Notes: generated from the sequence alone by a model not told the origin. Shown: positions 1 through 13,079, counted from the stretch's first letter. The stretch: 64,000 nt of DNA from Caenorhabditis elegans (GCF_000002985.6 NC_003283.11:12586001-12650000); one strand, 5' to 3'. Program-made: numbers and translations.

Positions 1-476
1 AATTCTTCGTCATTTATTTCTAGAGTGTCTCGAAACATAAATCTGAATGATATGCAAAAATCGCAACTGAACATTTTGCACTTTCTAGCTACATGCCATC
101 TTGCTCTTTGAGAAGTCATTTTTGATCATTTCGAATGCATTCCTCTTTCAAAAAATGAAGAAGGACATACATGACTTTATATCTTCCTAACCTGTTAAGC
201 CGACTTTTATATTTTAATTCTCTCGTTCTCTATCACTATCTTCTCTGAGTCTGGAATGAAGAAAAGAAAAAAGAAAAAAGTGGGCTGAAAAGTTTGGCAC
301 AAGACGCGAGAAGAGAGAAAGTGAAGCCAGCTATTCTAGTAGAAGCAGAGAAGTCAGGCACATTCCTTCATTTCTATTCTTTCCTGCTTCCTTTGAGTCT
401 CCATTTTTATTCCTTTGCTCTTCGGCTCATTATTCCCGAAATCAAACTGTCGCCTGGCAAGCTGAAATCCAAGAAT
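1..476. other. Upstream region of the EF-hand gene
   Basis: AT-rich DNA with no gene I can support. An open frame begins near position 249 and runs into the first coding exon below, but it has no ATG before 477, so it may only be 5' untranslated sequence or part of an intron. Confidence 0.4.
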
Positions 477-1945
477 ATGCATGTTTTCATGCTTTCTATA
501 CGAGATTCTACAAAGTTGGTAAGGGCAGTCAGAAAATTAGATAATATTTGAATAGGTTTTTTTTCTGTTCTGTAAATTTCAGCCAGTTTTCTGAATTATT
601 TTATAACTTTTAATTAAAAAAGTTCAGAATAAAAAATGATTTTCTATTTTTTCTGTTGTTTTGTAGTTTTTTCCGTACACTAGATTTACCCTGCTTTCCA
701 CAGGTAGTAGAAAATTTTGTTTGAATTCCGAGATTTATTGTTTCCAGTATACTTCTTGCATACTTCATACTTCTTCTATAGCTAACACTACGAATCTATT
801 GTATTACCAACCAACTTGGCAAAAATCATAATATTTGTCTGAAGTTGGCATAAATGACAAATTCAGTTTTCTACTCGGGTTTATAATTAGTTTTCACCTG
901 GTTCTTTGATTTACTGGCATTTTACGAAAACATATATACCAGTGAAGCCATAAACAATTCAACGAATTTGGAGAAATCATGCTAATCTGTTCCGACGCTC
1001 TATGCTTTTTTCAGTTGATAAGGTCATACTGATATACATTTTAGAAAAAGAAGATTATTAAATTGGAGAAAGATATTTTTATGTACAAAAGAAGGATCAA
1101 AGATTAGCCCATTCTTTCACTCTCAATATTGATTTTATTTTCAGCTGAAGCTTCACTCGGATCGTGGCGATGGTAACTCTCCTCATGGAATTGCAGACCC
1201 CTTACTATCTCAACATTTGCTCGAAGGATACTCTGAAGAAGAACTCCAGGAGTATCGTCAAGTCTTCAACATGTTTGATGCAGGTCTTCCGTTCAATTAG
1301 CTTTTAAATCGTCTCAAGTTTCATTTGCATTTATTTTAGATCGCAGCGGAGCCATTGCAATAGACGAACTTGAAGCAGCAATTAAGAATTTAGGATTGGA
1401 GCAGACAAGAGACGAATTGGATAAGATTATTGACGAGGTAAGTCAAACAATAATAAATATAATAAAGGGAAGGCGAACTTTTTTCACAGTATCTAAAAAC
1501 TTTACGAAACCATAGGCTTTGAAGAGAGTTACATTAAAGAAAATTCCCGCGTTGCTATTTTTTTTTAACTTTACAAAAAATTTAGGTCGATCAAAGAGGT
1601 AATCATCAGATAGATTTTGACGAGTTCTGTGTGGTTATGAGAAGGCTCACAATGAAGAAGAGTAACTGGAATGAAGTTGTCAAAGAGTGCTTCACCGTTT
1701 TTGACAGAGTGAGTTCAAATGCTTGCAGATTTTGTGACTCTAATTCGTTCGTATTTCAGTCTGAAAATGGTGGAATATCAAAAAAAGATTTCCGATTCAT
1801 ACTCCGAGAACTGGGTGACATAACGGATAATCAGATCATTGACGAAATTTTCAACGAAGCAGATGTCGATGGAAATGGAGTCATTGATTACGACGAGTTT
1901 ACATATATGGTCAAAAATTATATGACCGATGACGATATCGTTTAA
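477..1945 (+). CDS. Calmodulin-like four-EF-hand calcium-binding protein
   Basis: Exons 477-518, 1145-1283, 1340-1437, 1586-1708 and 1760-1945 join in phase to 195 aa. The core has four EF-hand units: EF1 has the loop DADRSGAIAIDE; EF2 (DQRGNHQIDFDE) is partly altered; EF3 (SENGGISKKDF) lacks several acidic ligands and probably binds calcium poorly; EF4 (DVDGNGVIDYDE) is canonical. The linker contains MRRLTMKKSNW. This is the calmodulin/troponin C family, with an N-terminal extension of about 50 residues that calmodulin lacks. The start is the least certain part: ATG477 is the only in-frame ATG before the 626-bp first intron, and a further upstream exon is possible. A poly(A) signal AATAAA lies at 1980-1985. 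It is probably a calcium sensor of the divergent cal family; I cannot say which one. Confidence 0.85.
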
Positions 1946-2427
1946 AATCTGTGTTCAGTTTATTTACTTGGTGATTTACAATAAAATGTTTTTATGGTAA
2001 TCTTAAATTTTTTGTTACAGAAACATTTAGGCTTTTTCAAAAGTTTACAACATTGTTTTGCACAGTCCACTCCTACCAACGAGATGTAGTAGGGATCCTC
2101 TTTTTCACCGCCTCCTCTTTTGCCCGGAAAACGCCTCCGAAAAATGACAAACGAAAGTAAAATAGGAAAAAACAACAAAAAATAAAATAGTGTTTAAATA
2201 AAGTGTAAATAATCTAAAAATCTTCAATTACTTACGTGAACCATTTTACCCTTTGATGTGGAAATTCCATAGGTTTGTTTTTTTGTAAGCAATAATAAAA
2301 ATGAACATAAAAAATTTATTTCACAATTAACATCTCCTCGCGATCACTTGCTTTTTACTAACAACTTGTATTGAAAAGTAATATTTTCACTTGAGGAAAA
2401 GTTTCAAAACTTGATCCACTTCAGATT
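1946..2427. other. Intergenic region between EF-hand gene and carrier
   Basis: Holds the 3' UTR and AATAAA (1980-1985) of the EF-hand gene, then an AT-rich stretch that should carry the promoter or outron of the phosphate carrier gene. A reverse-strand open frame here is discussed under rejected items. Confidence 0.5.
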
Positions 2428-3621
2428 ATGAATCCGTTTTCGGATGTTATGCGGAAAGCTCTCTGTTCTTCACCACAATCACCATCTTCCAATTCTACTG
2501 GACTTGTTCCGTTTGGAAGTCCAAAATTCTATGTCTTGTGCGGAATGGGTGGATCAATTTGCTGTGGATTTACTCATCTTGTTATCACTCCACTAGATAT
2601 TGTTAAGTGTAGAATGCAAGTTGATCCTTTGAAGTACACTGGAGTTGTTCAAGGATTCAAAGTTGCCGTAGCAGAAGATGGTGTTAGAGGTTGGTAATAT
2701 ATACACAGTAATTTGTAAATTCTGAATTGATTTTTAGGCTTGGCACGTGCTTGGGCTCCAACTACAATCGGATACTCAGCACAAGGTTTTGGAAAATTTG
2801 GTTACTATGAGATTTTCAAAAACGTCTATGGAAGCATGCTCAGCGAGGTTTACTTCATAATTCATGAAATCAAATCAAGATTTTAATTTCTAGGAAAATG
2901 CGTACACCTATCGTTCTTGGGTGTATCTAGCCGCTGCTTCATCAGCTGAATTCTTTGCTGACTTCTTTTTGGCTCCATTTGAAGCTGTGAAAGTGAGAAT
3001 GCAAACTTCATCAACTGCTCCAAAAACAATGAGAGAGTGTATGCCAATGATTTACAAAAAAGAAGGAATGTACGGGTTTTTCAAGGTATAGCTGAATGAT
3101 AACGCTACGTTCAAGTATTAATATTCAGGGACTACCACCACTTTGGACTCGTCAAATTCCATATACAACAGTGAAGTTTGTATGTTTCGAGCGGATAATG
3201 GAGTTGATGTATACTCACGTTGTTCCTAAGCCAAGAGCTGAGTGTACTAAAATGGAACAGCTTTTGGTCACATTTTCAGCTGGATATTTGGCAGGTACAC
3301 TTGAATTTTAGATGGAATTTGAAAAGTTTAATGAATCCTGCTATAGGTATTCTGTGTGCTGTTGCCTCGCATCCTCCAGATGTCATTGTCTCCCAACTCA
3401 ATCAAGATCCGAATGCCACGTTGACGAGTACTGCGAAGAAATTGGGATTAAAAGGAATGTGGGCGGGTCTTGGAGCCAGAATTATCATGATTGGTACAAT
3501 TACTGCTATGCAATGGTTCATTTATGATGGTTGGAAAGTTGTTATGGGAATTCCAAGACCGCCTCCCGCCGAGATGCCTGATTCTATTAGAAAGAAGTTG
3601 GAGAATGTACAGAGAAAATAA
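2428..3621 (+). CDS. Mitochondrial phosphate carrier (SLC25A3 family)
   Basis: Exons 2428-2689, 2738-2847, 2894-3085, 3129-3294 and 3347-3621 give 334 aa. The three carrier repeats are each marked by the signature: PLDIVKCRMQ near residue 55, PFEAVKVRMQ near 152, and the degenerate PPDVIVSQL near 253. Their wording, together with the GYSAQGFGKFGYYEIFK segment, matches phosphate carriers rather than adenine nucleotide or other SLC25 members. The protein imports inorganic phosphate with a proton across the inner mitochondrial membrane for ATP synthesis. Exon 1 uses an unusual donor, GTTGGT. C. elegans has several paralogues of this carrier; this is probably C14C10.1, from memory of the region. 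Confidence 0.93.
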
Positions 3622-3711
3622 TAATAAAAATTAAAGAATTGGATTTTATTAAACAGAAAATATTTACATTAAAATAAGCAAATTGAATCTGAAAACATTT
3701 TTTTCGTGTTC

Positions 3712-4694
3712 TCAATCAATGAGAAGTACCCGTTCCTCTTTCATAAATTCAAATTCCAACTGGATAACACCTGCATCCATTGTTGAATTTGGAAACTGGA
3801 AATTAATAGACTATGATGGATATAAACAGAAAACAGGCAGACTCACGCGACCAGCGGTTATATATTTGTCGGGGATTGTGAACTTTACTTTTCGATGAGT
3901 CGGCTGGAAAAAAACAACCGTTTAAAATTAATGGATGACGAATTTTTTGAAATTTGCAATTGGGTACCGTAACCTTAGCGCGTCACTCACCAATCGTTCA
4001 TCATTGCAATCGTGGTAAATTTTGAAAACAGGATCAATTGGTGTAGTCTCTGTAGTCCATCCAGATAAGAAGAAGCTTCCATTTGAAGTTGAGTATCCCT
4101 GATCAAGAAGATCATCTGGATCAGGGCCAGAATCTTCGTCCCACAGCTTTATGCGAACATTGGCAGCTGGCTCACTCCCACAGATTAGGACTCCTGAAAT
4201 CAAAAATTACTATGAAAAACAACAAGCGAGTTTCTAGTTTTTGAATTATTTAGGGACTTTGAACAAGAAATGTTATTGGAAATTAATGCTACCTGTTTTT
4301 ATTTAAAAAATTGAAAATGCTTTTAAAATCTGTTCAGAATTTTCAAAAAATATTAGTGTTCAAATTTCACAAATCTTTCTGAAAGCTTCTCAAGGAGGAA
4401 GTTATAGTTTAGTTTCACACTAATTTTCCTCAATCCTTCCGCGTAGGCACAACGCCTACCTGCGTTGTCTACAAGGCAGACGTAACTCGCCTTGAAGGTG
4501 ACCTACTCTGCCCTCCAGTTTTTTTTAAAGAGCTCAAAAACTTCTACTAAATATTCTTTTGAAATACCTTTAACGGAAACAGATTGATCTCGAAAAGTCG
4601 CAACTCTAGATACCAAAATAAGTGAAGTTATGAGAACTGTAGTAACGCCGAGCATGACGACAACTGAAACGGTAACAAGTGAACAACCACACAT
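3712..4694 (-). CDS. Transthyretin-like (TTR) family protein
   Basis: On the reverse strand, exons 4568-4694, 3991-4193, 3847-3903 and 3712-3795 join to 156 aa. The N-terminus has a long hydrophobic stretch (about residues 5-30) that would act as a signal peptide or anchor. The mature part carries the nematode TTR-like pattern: a short beta strand with QSVSVKG, then GVLICGSEPAANVRIKLWDE, a DLLDQGYSTSNGSFFLSGW segment, and HDCNDE before the final strands, including KVKFTIPDKYIT. This family (PF01060) is large in nematodes and secreted; individual members signal or bind small ligands, and most have no known role. The large second intron (4194-4567) contains a GTAGGCA-type repeat. Confidence 0.9.
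4444..4500. repeat. GTAGGCA/TGCCTAC short repeat in an intron
   Basis: The stretch contains GTAGGCAC, CGCCTACCTGCG and AAGGCAGACG close together. Similar GTAGGCA/TGCCTAC motifs recur at 27485-27566 and 24943-24966, so this looks like copies of a dispersed repeat rather than chance. Confidence 0.5.
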
Positions 4695-5029
4695 AAATAT
4701 TGTCCGTTGTATGTCATGACCATTATTATTTCAATTGCCAGATCTCTACTGAATCATCCCGCCCTATACGGTAATCTGATGTATCTGCGTCTCTCCCACC
4801 TATATACTATATTTTAGAGATCCAAATTATGAAACAGTAAAAAGGTCGATGGTCGACCGGTATGAGTTTTTTATTTTATTTTTTGACTAGTTGTTACAAC
4901 TTTTTATACGAATAGTTGCAAAATGACTATTGTTTTATTCAAATGTGTATGTTGCACCTGAAAAACTGAACTAAAAATTGATATTATAACAGATTCATAA
5001 CAAAGAAAAAACATAACAATTTGTAAAAC
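4695..5029. other. Intergenic region upstream of the TTR-like gene
   Basis: About 335 bp between the end of the 355-aa gene (-) and the start of the TTR-like gene (-). It should hold the TTR promoter. No ORF or RNA gene is visible. Confidence 0.4.
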
Positions 5030-6503
5030 TTATTGGCTATCTGTACAATTTATCAAAATATATAATTTTTCCGGTGCCTTTACATTCAAACACTTATAAA
5101 AATGTCGAATCTTTCCGTACAAAATTGACTTTTGATTGTCGCTGACTTCTCGATTGGCTTTCACTTTCCACATCAACTCTTCCAGATTTTCAGTTTTTCC
5201 AGACTTTCCTGAATAAAAAATTGAACAATTTCACATTATGCGAAACAAACCGGCTAACTTGATGAGCTCATCGAAAATTGAAAAGAACGTCGAAGTTGGA
5301 ATTTGAATGAATTGATGAATTTCGAGGAGGCGGATTAGAGGCATTGGCTGAAAATTTCAAAACTCAATGTTTTATCCATTTTCAGGATAATTTAAAAAAA
5401 CTGCAATATTTACATATTTAAGTTTTCCAGCCAAGTTAATAAAGAACATCGCATCTTCATGAGATAGTGTAACTGAGTTTCTCTGAAACCAATACTTTCT
5501 ATGGAGTAAAGAAGTTGCAAAACATTACCTTACAGTAATCTGCAATTTCCAGGCGTGGCATCTCATTAAATCGAATGAAAAGTTGAAGGGATCTCAATGT
5601 GGACGGTTTAATGAATTTCGTTTTTGATAATAAGATTTCAGCTGAAAATATAATTATTTTTCCATTTAGAGCAAGTTGTACTTATGCCAGTCTCACCTTG
5701 CTCAAATTCCTTAGCATTCCAGGCGTCTTCCAAAATGAAAAATACACTCATTGTCATACTTTTTGTTCGTTGATCCTTATGGACTAATTCATTTAACCGC
5801 TCAAGCCCAGCTTTCCATCCGAATCTATAAACTGATATTTAAATTTTTAAGGACTAAAATGTATTTAATCGCTGTACTTTTTCACTGTAAACTCAATCAG
5901 AACACGAGCAAAAACATCTCGATTAGAGCAGAACTTGTATTTTTTGAGAAATTCGAAAAATTGAAAAGCAGAATTTCCTGTTTTGTCTTTATTTAGAACT
6001 CGTTGGATTGCTGCACAGATTTGATCGTCACTAACATCCACGTTTCGAGCTAAAAACAATTCCCATTAGTTTTTGAAATTTGAAGCTCAAAATCACCTTG
6101 ACGTCTTGCGGAACCACCGTACTCCTCCATTTGTTGTTTTAAAAAAAGTTCAGCTTGTTCTGATCTCTGATGAGACATTGCGATACTGCTCATCCTGACA
6201 ACTCCCCAATCAGGTGTGTCACGAGTTTCTCTGTAATGAGCAGTAACCCGAAACGTTTCATTTAAATTTCAAACTAACCGAAAAATTCTGTAATCCTCTG
6301 CTCCTTTTTCAAATTCTGTCAAACTACATCTAATGATATTTTGAATGCTCGTAATTGTCTGTAATATAATTTTTCATGAAATTCTATGGTTTTGCAAGCT
6401 ATCCAACATTTTTTCGCTCCGCAGCACTTTCAAACGATTGTTTCGCAATCCTTGCCACCATTACAGTACGAAACATTCTGAACACATGTTGTTTTCGAGT
6501 CAT
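5030..6503 (-). CDS. Protein of unknown function, third gene of the mma-1 cluster
   Basis: Nine exons on the reverse strand (6408-6503, 6279-6358, 6097-6230, 5878-6049, 5697-5824, 5529-5641, 5414-5482, 5251-5347, 5030-5208) join in phase to 355 aa. I do not recognise a named domain. The N-terminus is basic with no acidic residue in the first 24 positions (MTRKQHVFRMFRTVMVARIA), which suits a mitochondrial presequence. The rest is predicted-looking alternating helices, for example FQFFEFLKKYKFCSNRDVFA and LRSLQLFIRFNEMP, resembling PPR/TPR-like helical repeats. It starts 258 bp after the mma-1 stop, with an AATAAA (6577-6582, reverse strand) in between, so it is probably the downstream gene of an operon. 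A mitochondrial RNA or translation role is a guess from context. Confidence 0.8.
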
Positions 6504-6576
6504 TTCTTTTTAAAAAGTATGTCACACCCAAGCTCAAGGATCTGAAGTCGTTCAAATTCACAGATTTCACTTTTAA

Positions 6577-6582
6577 TTTATT
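6577..6582 (-). terminator. Poly(A) signal of mma-1
   Basis: AATAAA on the reverse strand, about 180 bp after the mma-1 stop and about 75 bp before the ATG of the next gene. This tight spacing is what C. elegans operons show. Confidence 0.6.
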
Positions 6583-6760
6583 GAAAATGATAATTAATTT
6601 GAAGAACAACAATTTGAAAAAAAAACAAGAATCATAAAGAAAAAAACAATTTGAATCTACCACTAATCCTACTAAAAAAATTCTAAAAAACCGAAATTTT
6701 CTTCTGAATAATTTCAAATGCTGCCCGTTTTCAAATTTTTCTAGACGACGGCGAAAGTCT

Positions 6761-9700
6761 TCAGTCGAACTGGTCTGATGGTGAAGATGAGTGTTTGTCT
6801 TTAATATCGTCAAAGAATGTGCGAAGTTTGTTCTGAAGAGGGAATGATGTTGTCTCGATTTCATTCGAGAGCTCTTGCAGTGATTCAATATCGTTGATGT
6901 TCCCTGAAAAATTTAGAATTGATTGAACTTTTCCGTAAGCAATCAAATGTTTGAACTTACATAATTTTCTTGTTGCCAGTTCTAATAAGTTATTGAGATC
7001 CAATGTAGATGCACGTCCGTTGAAAACAATGAACATATCTTTCAATAATCTTGGATTCTCCGAAGCAGACGCCAATGTGGTAAAGTATTGAAGAACACGG
7101 CTTTCGATGTTTAAATTCTGACGTTCAATAAGACTCCGGGCGCGTTGCATGTTGTTGGAATGAATAAGTGCGTAAGCAAGATTCACATTGGCCATATCAG
7201 AACTGTGAGCAGATCTAACCATTGTGTGCACACTTTCCAATGTTTGACGGTCGTTTCGTTTGATTGCTTCAATCATAATAGGAACTTGCCCAAAAGCACG
7301 ATTACTAGCATTTGTTTCTTCGACAGCCATACGAAGAGCTCCTGGCAAGTCGTTTCTGAAAACAAGTAGAATACATATTTAAGAAAACTCAGAATTTCAA
7401 TTATTTTCTGTTTCATTTTCGAGACAATTAAGAAATTATTTATAAAGGGTATACACTTATCTCACCTTTCAATCAGTTGATTTAATTGATCCGTCTTCGC
7501 CTGCAACACCACTCTACGTGCATCATTTTCGCGTAAATTGAAACTCTTCTTGAGGTATCCAGCCAATTCATTCATTTTTCCAGACTCGACTCCCTTCAAC
7601 CGCCGTCCCATTTTCTCCAAAGTTTGAGGTCGGATAATTTGAGAACTGTTCCTCAATTCTTCGCATACTTCATCTGCACGTTCAACCTGTCCATTAACAA
7701 AAAGACGTGAAGCATATGAAAGTAGAACATCGGCTGTCGGATGACCTGATCTCATCTGCCAAATTCGATCAGCAAGAACCATATTGTTCTCAGAAACTGC
7801 TTTTGATAGTGTCTTCGACTCAAGATTCTTGCACAACGTTTTCAGATATCCTGGGCAATTATCCTTTTTCCATTCTATCGAATGTTCCAGCACATTCACC
7901 AAAAAGTCTAGATCATCATTTTGTTCGGTGAGAGCTTTTTGAAGAATAACTCGTTTCAATGATAATACAACTACCTCCTTGACATCGTTTGAGAAATTAG
8001 AGAGTTCTTTTAGTAACTCATTAACGTCGGTGGCTCTCCATCTTTGCATTGTTGCACTTTTACGAAGCTTTCCTAGCAGTTCCGCTTTTTCTGGTGACGA
8101 TTTGAGTACATTCCTAGCATCGGTGAGTTCTTCATTATTCAATTGCACTCGTGGATCATCTTCTAATAACTGAACAATTTTCGCTGCCATATCCAGAGTG
8201 ATCATTTCATTAGATAAGAATTTTGCGAGATTTCGTCCTCCGAACTTCAAAGAAGTTCTAGCGGCCTCTGGTGGGAAATCTAGCGCAAGGATTCTAGCAA
8301 CCAACTTCAGACGATTTTCTTTGTCGGCCATCAGGAATCTGGTAAGAAGTCCATGAAGACGGAAAACTGTAAGTTGGCCAAGTTTGTTAGATTCGAGAAG
8401 AACACGAAGCTTTTCAATTGCTAAATGATCTTCTTTGTCAGAGTGTAGTAATTGATGAACAATTGCGGTTCCAAATTCTCGTTTCTCGTGCCAGACGGTG
8501 TTTGTCATCAGATCAAGGGCTGGTAAAACCAATTTAACGTCTAAAATAAATATTTAATTTATATATTTAAAATTGCAACTATTTTCACTCACCTTTACTA
8601 ACAATTTTATACATAATCTGGAAAACCCCATGAGAATCTTCCGGCGTTTCTCTTGTTGATGGAGCAAACATAACAGATGCAACTTTTGCAATCAACGCAG
8701 CTTTTTCGGATGGTGATGCGGTTTTGATCAAATGTTGAGCTAGTTGGCGTCCAATTGATCGTTTCAGGTTAGGATTCTGTCCGAAAATGTTACGGATATC
8801 TCCTGCTTGTTGAACATGATCGAAAACGTCTACGAATAAGGGAACTTGATTCTTAGCACAAACTGTGATGAGGAATTCGTTTGCTGAAGTGATAAGCCCT
8901 TTATTTTCAGCTAGCGTTACAACTTTCAGATAATTTTGAAGATCATGGGATGTTGTTATACTTTTGAGTTCTTCCTCCAGTTGACGATTTAGTTTTTGAA
9001 CAAAGAATCTGAAAATAATGAGTAAAATAAGCTCCTAACTTCTACAAAACTTACTCATTGGAATATGATGGATGAATGCATGAATAAAGAGCAATTGCTT
9101 CTTCGAGACTCCCTTCACTGAGAAGACTTTTTGCGCGAGCAACAACAGGTAAATTCAATTTATTGTCTCCAAGAGTAGATCCTGATTCGGCGACGATCAA
9201 ATAAGACGAAAGAAGATTAAAAGCATCAAATTGTCCATTTTCAATTAGATCCATGAAAACATTGAGTACGTATGCATTATTTTCGAGGGAATGAAGCTTT
9301 GCAGTTGTAGGAATAGCTCTTATCATTTCGGTAACTTCAAAACCACCTCTTCCTTGCTCGTTTTTTTCGCGTTCTGCGATAGCTCTTGCTGCAGCGCATC
9401 GTAGACGGACAACATTCATTGAAGTAGAGAATGTATCAACAACTCGACCAACATGTTCATAGTTTCCTCCTCTGGCGACTGAATAGACAAGTTGGGCGAC
9501 GTGATCTTCTGTCAATGGAATTCCACTGGACTTCATGTGAGAGATGATGTCTGTGATAGCTTTTGTGTTTGCTTGTTTCGCATAAACTTCGCATAAAAGA
9601 GCATAGGATTTTCCATCGAGTTCGATACCAGATTCTTCAAATTTTCCAAGCTCTTCAACTGCATCCACACGACTGCGATTATCAACTTTTGCTTCGATCA

Positions 9701-10296
9701 ACTGATTTCGAGATAAGAGACCCAACACAACTCCTTTTTCTCGTAGAATTGATTCAACTTTCTCCAAATTTTGAGCACGAAGTGAACGGGACAATGTGTC
9801 ACAAGTTGAGCCGAAGATCGATAAAAGAACTGCCAATTGACGATCAGAAAGAGTGGAGAGATCAGCGGCACGCTCGAGTAATCCGATAATTTTGGATACG
9901 GTCTGCGGGAAAACAGTGCCGCGCCATTCAATGCTGCAAAAAATGTTAGCATTTTCGAATAGAGCCTAGTTTTGAAACTAACTATTCAACTGCTTCATGA
10001 AGTGTTTCCAACTTATTGCTCTCCAAACCCTCCTGATACTTCTTCTGAAGCTTTATTTGCTCTGCAGATGTTGTGGTGATAAATGGTTTGCCAGTTTTGT
10101 TCATAAAGTTTTTACGCCCATCATTTGACTGTTCTTGTTGTTGTTTAAGTGGTGGTGGTGTCGCTGTGTTTTTTGTAGTCTGTAATTTAATATTTGGATT
10201 ACAATATTAATTGAGAATAATCACTTGAGCAGCAGCAGAAGATAGTCCACGTCTCCTTGCAAGTGACCGCAGGCCGTTTCTACTTAACCCGAGCAT
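6761..10296 (-). CDS. mma-1: LRPPRC homologue, mitochondrial PPR-type protein
   Basis: Seven exons on the reverse strand (10225-10296, 9983-10179, 9055-9933, 8593-9008, 7466-8540, 6961-7355, 6761-6903) give 1,058 aa. The first exon encodes an arginine-rich presequence (MLGLSRNGLRSLARRRGLSS). The body is a long array of PPR-like helical pairs, such as ALLCEVYAKQANTKAITDII and LLSYASRLFVNGQVERADEV. LRPPRC proteins bind and stabilise mitochondrial mRNAs and support cytochrome oxidase. The C. elegans homologue mma-1 (C14C10.4) is reported to affect mitochondrial shape. A splice acceptor directly abuts the ATG (AG at 10297-10298), as expected for a trans-spliced gene. It lies 252 bp after the upstream gene's stop and 258 bp before the next gene's ATG, consistent with a middle position in an operon. 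Confidence 0.92.
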
Positions 10297-10308
10297 CTGT
10301 GAAATAAG
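10297..10308 (-). promoter_or_regulatory. Trans-splice acceptor of mma-1
   Basis: The reverse strand reads CTTATTTCACAG immediately followed by the mma-1 ATG. With no room for a 5' UTR, this acceptor should take a spliced leader, probably SL2 given the upstream gene only about 250 bp away. Confidence 0.65.
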
Positions 10309-10548
10309 TTTTTAAAATCAATCATCAAATTAACAGACAAAATATCATATGTGAATGGATACACAAGATCAAAAACTGTTCAATTATATTTTAGAAAATC
10401 GGTTTCATTCGAATTCTCCGGGTACGGTAATTACACAAAAATCAATGAAGGCACAGAAAAAACAGGTATAACAAGAGTAGGAGTGAAACGATAACAAAAA
10501 AATGAGAAAAAAAACTAGAAATCTAATATTTATACTACCTAGACATAT

Positions 10549-13079
10549 CTATTTTTGGAAAGAAGATAGTTTCTTTTGAGCTCTTTGATCAACTTCGACT
10601 CGATTTGTTTGGCACCACGCGAAAAGACGTTCTAACGATTCTTTCGAGTCAGAGCACTGAATCCAAGCACTTTGAATTGCCTTGCATAGTTCATGCAACT
10701 GTTCTTCATCAACTCGGTGGATCTTCTTTTTTATGTTCTTCTCCACAAACTTTTTAGTTTTCTGACCACCAATGCCGTAGAATTTGTCAAGGACACCATG
10801 GACTGCTTCATCAAGACATTTCTGAAAATAGAAAATAAAATGAATAAAATATCAGTCAAATCTTGAACAGAATGCTACACAGATAGCGGACCGCTTGACT
10901 CTGACATTTTTATCTCGCAGTCAAAGATTAGGCACAAGCGCATGGGAAAATCGCTTGCGCCACTGAACGACTGCTTTTAAACGCCACTGTGGAAGTTGAG
11001 CGTAGGTCAATAAATTGCTAGCTGAGGACACAACCACTCGGCCATCGAATCGATCGCTCACCACGCTCACAATAACGCTTTTGTTGACTGCTGACCGGCC
11101 GCCGCCGCCTCTTCGTTTTTCGGCAATCATTCCTCTTTCTACGAGCATAGCTAGTCGTTCGATGCATTCCAAATCGTTCTATAAAAATCGAGTATTATTA
11201 AAAACATTAAATTTTACTTTTACCTGTTCGACAAACGAGGCAAGTTGTTGCTTGAAATGTTTTCCTGATACGGAAACCTTTTGGAAAACTTCTAACGCTT
11301 CATCAATTCTAGCCAGTTTTAGTAAAGTACAAATCATTCGAGCCATAGTTGCAAATGGATGTTCACCTTTCCCTGAATGCAATAAAAGCGCCTCTATGCG
11401 TTTGTCTAATCCTTTTGCATCTGATTTCAGAGCTGCCATCCAGTAATCATCAATTCCTTGTTGAGTTCCGTACTTATTTGACAACAATTTCCAATCTCCG
11501 AAACTTTTGAGAAAATTGTCACTTGATGCTCGGGTCTCACCATAACATTTCATGAAAATGTCGGACGTTCGGTCGAGGTTGAGTTTAGAGCACAGAGAAA
11601 ATAGAGACAACGCTTTTTCGGGGCTTTTCTGAATTGCAAACGCGTAGAGCTCGGAAAGTCGAGTTTTGACAAGCATTCGATTCGGACGAAGTTCCCGCTT
11701 ATGTGCCCACTGAGACGAGGTTTCCAGATTATTCATGATTGAAGAGACTTCACATTCTGGGGTGATGCTTCGGAGAGTGAAATGAATAATTATATCTTCT
11801 GGAATCTCCGCGAGAACATGTGATCCACAGCTGAAAAATAAATTGAATGGATTACTATTTTACTTTAAAAAAAAAAGAAAGCACTTACAAGTTTCGAATA
11901 ATTATTTCAGATTCTTCAGAGCAGAGGTTTTCAACAATGAATCTTAAAACATCATTGATCCTTACAATATCCTGGCGATTTCCAGTGAACATCCATTCAG
12001 GCCACGTTTGCAAAGATTTCAATAATTTATGAAGTTCATCTACTGCCCCATCAGCGATCAAATCTTCGAGATGTTCTAAAGAAAATTCAGTAGCTGTGTC
12101 GACGAAAGAAGTTTCAGTTGATGAAATTTGGCTGGAGATCGATGGTAATTCGCCTTCTTTCCATTGACTGGTGTAAGTTTCCGGTGGCAACGAGTCCGGG
12201 AACAGCATATGGCCAATATTTTGATAGTTCAGAGATTCGGGTACGTGAAACAGCTGGGCATCTGATTCATTCACAGGTGTAGTAGTTGAAAGATTTAGTT
12301 TTCTTTCTCTTCTGATATGTTCAGACATCAATTGTCTTGAATCTCTGTTTTCTTTGCTTTGTTGATCAATTTTTGGCATCAAGAAAGGAAGATTTGTCAC
12401 TTCTAACCCAGATGTACTTGGCTCCTGATCATCATAATATGAAGCCGGTTCAGAAGAAGATGTAAGTACGTCCAAGTCAGTAGAAGATGTGCTCATTGCG
12501 AGGTCTTCAGCAATTTCTTCTGGAATCGCACCCTCCGAAAGAAGTTCTGAAACATAATCGTATCCAAAAATGTCATTTGATCCACCAAGTTCTTTGGAAG
12601 ACACGGTCGTAGGAATTTGAACGTTTGAGAATGCATTCAGTGTGTCATTGCGGAAGAGTTGATCAAGAAAATTATGCTCATTGCCTGCAGAACTTATCGA
12701 CTCCAAAGATTGAGATTTCATAGAAAGAAGACCAAAATCGTCGAGGGAAAAACTGAAAATGAACATTTTAATAAACATATTTCGATGTTAGTACATACAC
12801 TTCGCGAATCTGCTGATCTTTTTGCACCGAAATGGCATGAGATGCGTCGTTTCCCAAACTGAAACATTTGATTATAGTCTCTCTTTAGCGGTGCATCAAA
12901 AACTTACTATCTAAAATAATCAAATCGGCCATCCGTGTGCTTCAGTGATTGTCTTACTGCTGTCAGGCATGTTTTGTTCAGAATTCTAGAATAAGAGAAC
13001 AATTAAACTCCAATTGAATAATTTATAAGACAAGAGGAACTCACGTTGCTTTCTGCGTATAAACTGCGAATCGCCACAT
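10549..13079 (-). CDS. Protein of unknown function, first gene of the mma-1 cluster
   Basis: Exons on the reverse strand (13045-13079, 12908-12985, 12799-12858, 11889-12752, 11224-11830, 10936-11178, 10549-10821) join to 719 aa. The start MWRFAVYTQKATILNKTCL is basic and acid-free for its first 30 residues, like a mitochondrial presequence. Residues about 55-345 are acidic, Ser/Thr-rich and probably disordered (SSTDLDVLTSSSEPASYYDD). The C-terminal half is helical and repeat-like (ALSLFSLCSKLN, ARIDEALEVFQKVSV), with a basic GGGGR loop and a Lys-rich end (KNIKKKIHRV). I cannot assign a family; PPR/TPR-like is plausible. One join (donor at 10935) is inferred because the unspliced frame stops nine bases later. 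It leads the cluster that continues with mma-1. Confidence 0.8.

Noticed and set aside
1960-2178. Reverse-strand frame with a hydrophobic start and a Cys-rich part (DCAKQCCKLL)
   Set aside because: It has no ATG, overlaps the 3' UTR of the EF-hand gene, and no upstream exon with a start was found. Kept only as a weak possibility of a small secreted protein.
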